Assembly (NCBI GenBank): GCA_012719815.1
Contig: JAAXZP010000049.1
Coordinates: 1-6,212, forward strand
Direction: 5' to 3'
Length of the DNA: 6,212 bases
From: Christensenellaceae bacterium
GTDB lineage: Bacteria > Bacillota > Clostridia > Christensenellales > SZUA-584
Shown: one piece after another, positions 6,188 to 6,212 of the stretch
Numbering within the stretch: position 1 is the first letter of the stretch
Layout: the number at the start of each line of letters is the position of its first letter
Program-made: the position numbers and the translations under genes
Notes under the pieces: generated by a model
What the model saw: the letters and a program-made list of their open reading frames with translations, nothing else
What the model was told of the DNA's origin: nothing
The model's database searches: none

Positions 6188-6194
6188 ACCTCTT
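6188..6194 (-). promoter_or_regulatory. Ribosome binding site of the SSB gene
   Basis: AAGAGGT on the minus strand lies nine bases before ATG 6178, in an AT-rich leader. A TGA at 6209-6207 could be the stop of an upstream gene in the same operon, but too little sequence is present to tell. No promoter can be called in the last 18 bases. Confidence 0.65.
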
Positions 6195-6212
6195 TTCTTT
6201 ATATTTTCAGGA

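Overview
The window looks like part of the DNA replication module of a prophage or temperate phage from a GC-rich Firmicute, most likely a gut Clostridia lineage. The evidence is the gene set and its order: an Enc34-type (DUF2815) single-strand-binding protein, a phage family A DNA polymerase, a helix-turn-helix protein and a VapE-type primase-helicase, all on the minus strand, with strong Gram-positive-style ribosome binding sites and short gaps. This combination is common in Clostridia prophages. The host assignment is an inference from family knowledge, not a search.

Layout, following minus-strand transcription from right to left. The SSB gene spans 6178-5402, with its own ribosome binding site near the window edge. 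The polymerase follows after 23 bases (5378-3399). A small plus-strand gene of 76 codons (3167-3397) then breaks the run; its stop lies one base from the polymerase stop. Next is an AT-rich, roughly 140-base gap (3027-3166) between the divergent starts of the small gene and the HTH gene. The HTH gene (3026-2214) carries three SANT/Myb-like units. After 11 bases the primase-helicase gene starts at 2202. It stays open to base 1 (734 codons, no stop), so it continues outside the window.

Together the minus-strand genes supply much of a phage replisome. The VapE protein has an N-terminal primase-polymerase motif and a C-terminal P-loop helicase domain. The polymerase has a DEDDy 3'-5' exonuclease and a family A palm but no 5' nuclease. 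The SSB is an OB-fold type with a long proline-rich tail. No other replication protein is visible, so a clamp or initiator would have to come from the host or from outside the window.

The gap at 3027-3166 is the most interesting non-coding part. It contains a perfect DnaA box (TTATCCACA), a pair of 10-bp repeats (TGATGCGYA), a GTTATC pair 21 bp apart, and a 13-bp inverted repeat just before the small gene's ribosome binding site. It may be a divergent control region, a replication origin, or both. No RNA genes, CRISPR array, insertion sequence or convincing rho-independent terminator was seen. There is no gene-free stretch longer than 300 bases.
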